The position numbers and the translations under genes are program-made. From the NCBI GenBank assembly GCA_038496675.1, contig CM076651.1, positions 20,239,465 through 20,303,464 of the forward strand: a DNA stretch of 64,000 nt, read 5' to 3'. Below the pieces are notes generated by a model, which was not told the origin of the DNA, searched no databases, and saw only the letters and a program-made list of their open reading frames with translations. Source of the stretch: Rachycentron canadum (taxonomy: Eukaryota > Chordata > Actinopteri > Carangiformes > Rachycentridae). The stretch's first letter is position 1. Each line of letters starts with the position of its first letter. This document shows positions 63,322 to 64,000 of this stretch, piece after piece.

Positions 63322-64000
63322 GCAATTAAAGGCAAGAACTAAACCAACTCTCCACTTGCACTCTTGAAGGTTACTGATAAATACAAAAATATGTCTCCTC
63401 AAGGGCATCACTTTTCTAACTTTCTATGAATATTATGGATGGACATGTCGATAAAGTATCTCCCCAAATATTTCAGTATTTCCTGGTAAAACTCTTTGAA
63501 TATATGCACAACAGCTCACTCAGTTAGCTCACTACAGAAAGTTAGAACAATTTAATTTCAGTTTTACTATGTCCTCTACTAATCTCAGAAGTATCATTAA
63601 AGACTGTGGAGGAGAATTACTTTTCGATGAGACTGTGGATAATCTGGCAACAGAGAAGAGGAGCACACAAGTAAATCTGTGCAGGACAGTGACAAATCTG
63701 AAACCCCATCCATCCGCAAAATTCTTCCGAGCATATGGCCTGGCGACATCCCACTAGGCTTTTCCACTCTGCCCTGCCAAGCTAATTCAAGAGTGACTCT
63801 CCAGCAGCGATTCTATTAGCAGGCAGAACAAGAGTGCTTCCTTAAATACACCCTCTGCACTCATTGGTTCAGCTACAGAGGGAAACAAATACTTTTTTTC
63901 ATGACTCCTCTTTGTAAATGCAGAGGTCTAATTTTGACGTGTGAGGAAGTGGCCTATCTAGCTTTGAGTCACTGATGGCGTTGTTGTAGGATGGCATGTT

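Larger units (their letters stand above)
57294..64000. other. right-hand region, no exon recognised
   Basis: If cfap74 continues beyond the window this is mostly intron 21. ORFs here are short, pyrimidine-rich (58620-58940, 62150-62440) or without signature. The only clear items are the Tc1-like element (59440-60851) and the TA/TG array (63190-63321). Confidence 0.6.

Noticed and set aside
63569..63757. 62-codon ORF near the right edge
   Set aside because: No recognised homology, no flanking acceptor and donor in the needed phase.

Overview
The window looks like nuclear DNA of a spiny-rayed (percomorph-type) teleost fish. The genes are vertebrate genes split by GT-AG introns, most of them small. 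Long CA/GT microsatellites are frequent, a decayed Tc1-like transposon is present, and several copies of a TAGCATG-rich dispersed repeat that I associate with percomorph genomes lie in introns. No bacterial, phage or CRISPR features were seen. There are two assembly gaps, at 10564-10960 and 27543-27936.

Three protein-coding genes can be read exon by exon, with phases that match at every junction. (1) tmem26, minus strand, 174-3917, three coding exons, about 360 aa, a multi-pass membrane protein. (2) gabrd, minus strand, 9400-27227, nine coding exons, 461 aa, the delta subunit of the GABA-A receptor, complete from signal peptide to stop. (3) cfap74, plus strand, 31727 to beyond the right edge, 21 coding exons visible (about 878 codons), a motile-cilium central-apparatus protein with an N-terminal coiled coil followed by ASH/MSP-like beta domains. 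Its 3' part lies outside the window or was not recognised.

Layout: 1-173 tmem26 3' flank with two adjacent perfect hairpins; 174-3917 tmem26; 3918-9399 intergenic, with a tRNA-like SINE remnant, a GT repeat and a GC-rich patch; 9400-27227 gabrd, with a 9.4-kb first intron; 27228-31726 the divergent gabrd/cfap74 interval, with a GAA/GAT repeat, a gap, a GC-rich YY1/X-box-like promoter patch, a perfect X-box-shaped inverted repeat and a short telomere-like array; 31727-57293 the visible part of cfap74; 57294-64000 no recognisable exon, with a 1.4-kb Tc1-like element at 59440-60851.

The genes do not form a pathway. gabrd serves tonic neuronal inhibition, cfap74 serves ciliary motility, and tmem26 is poorly characterised. 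The head-to-head gabrd/cfap74 pair is the arrangement I recall from human 1p36.33, so it is probably an ancient linkage. I found no convincing new biological system. The most interesting items are the X-box candidate before cfap74, the cysteine cluster before TM4 of the delta subunit, the paired hairpins after tmem26, and the repeat families shared between introns.
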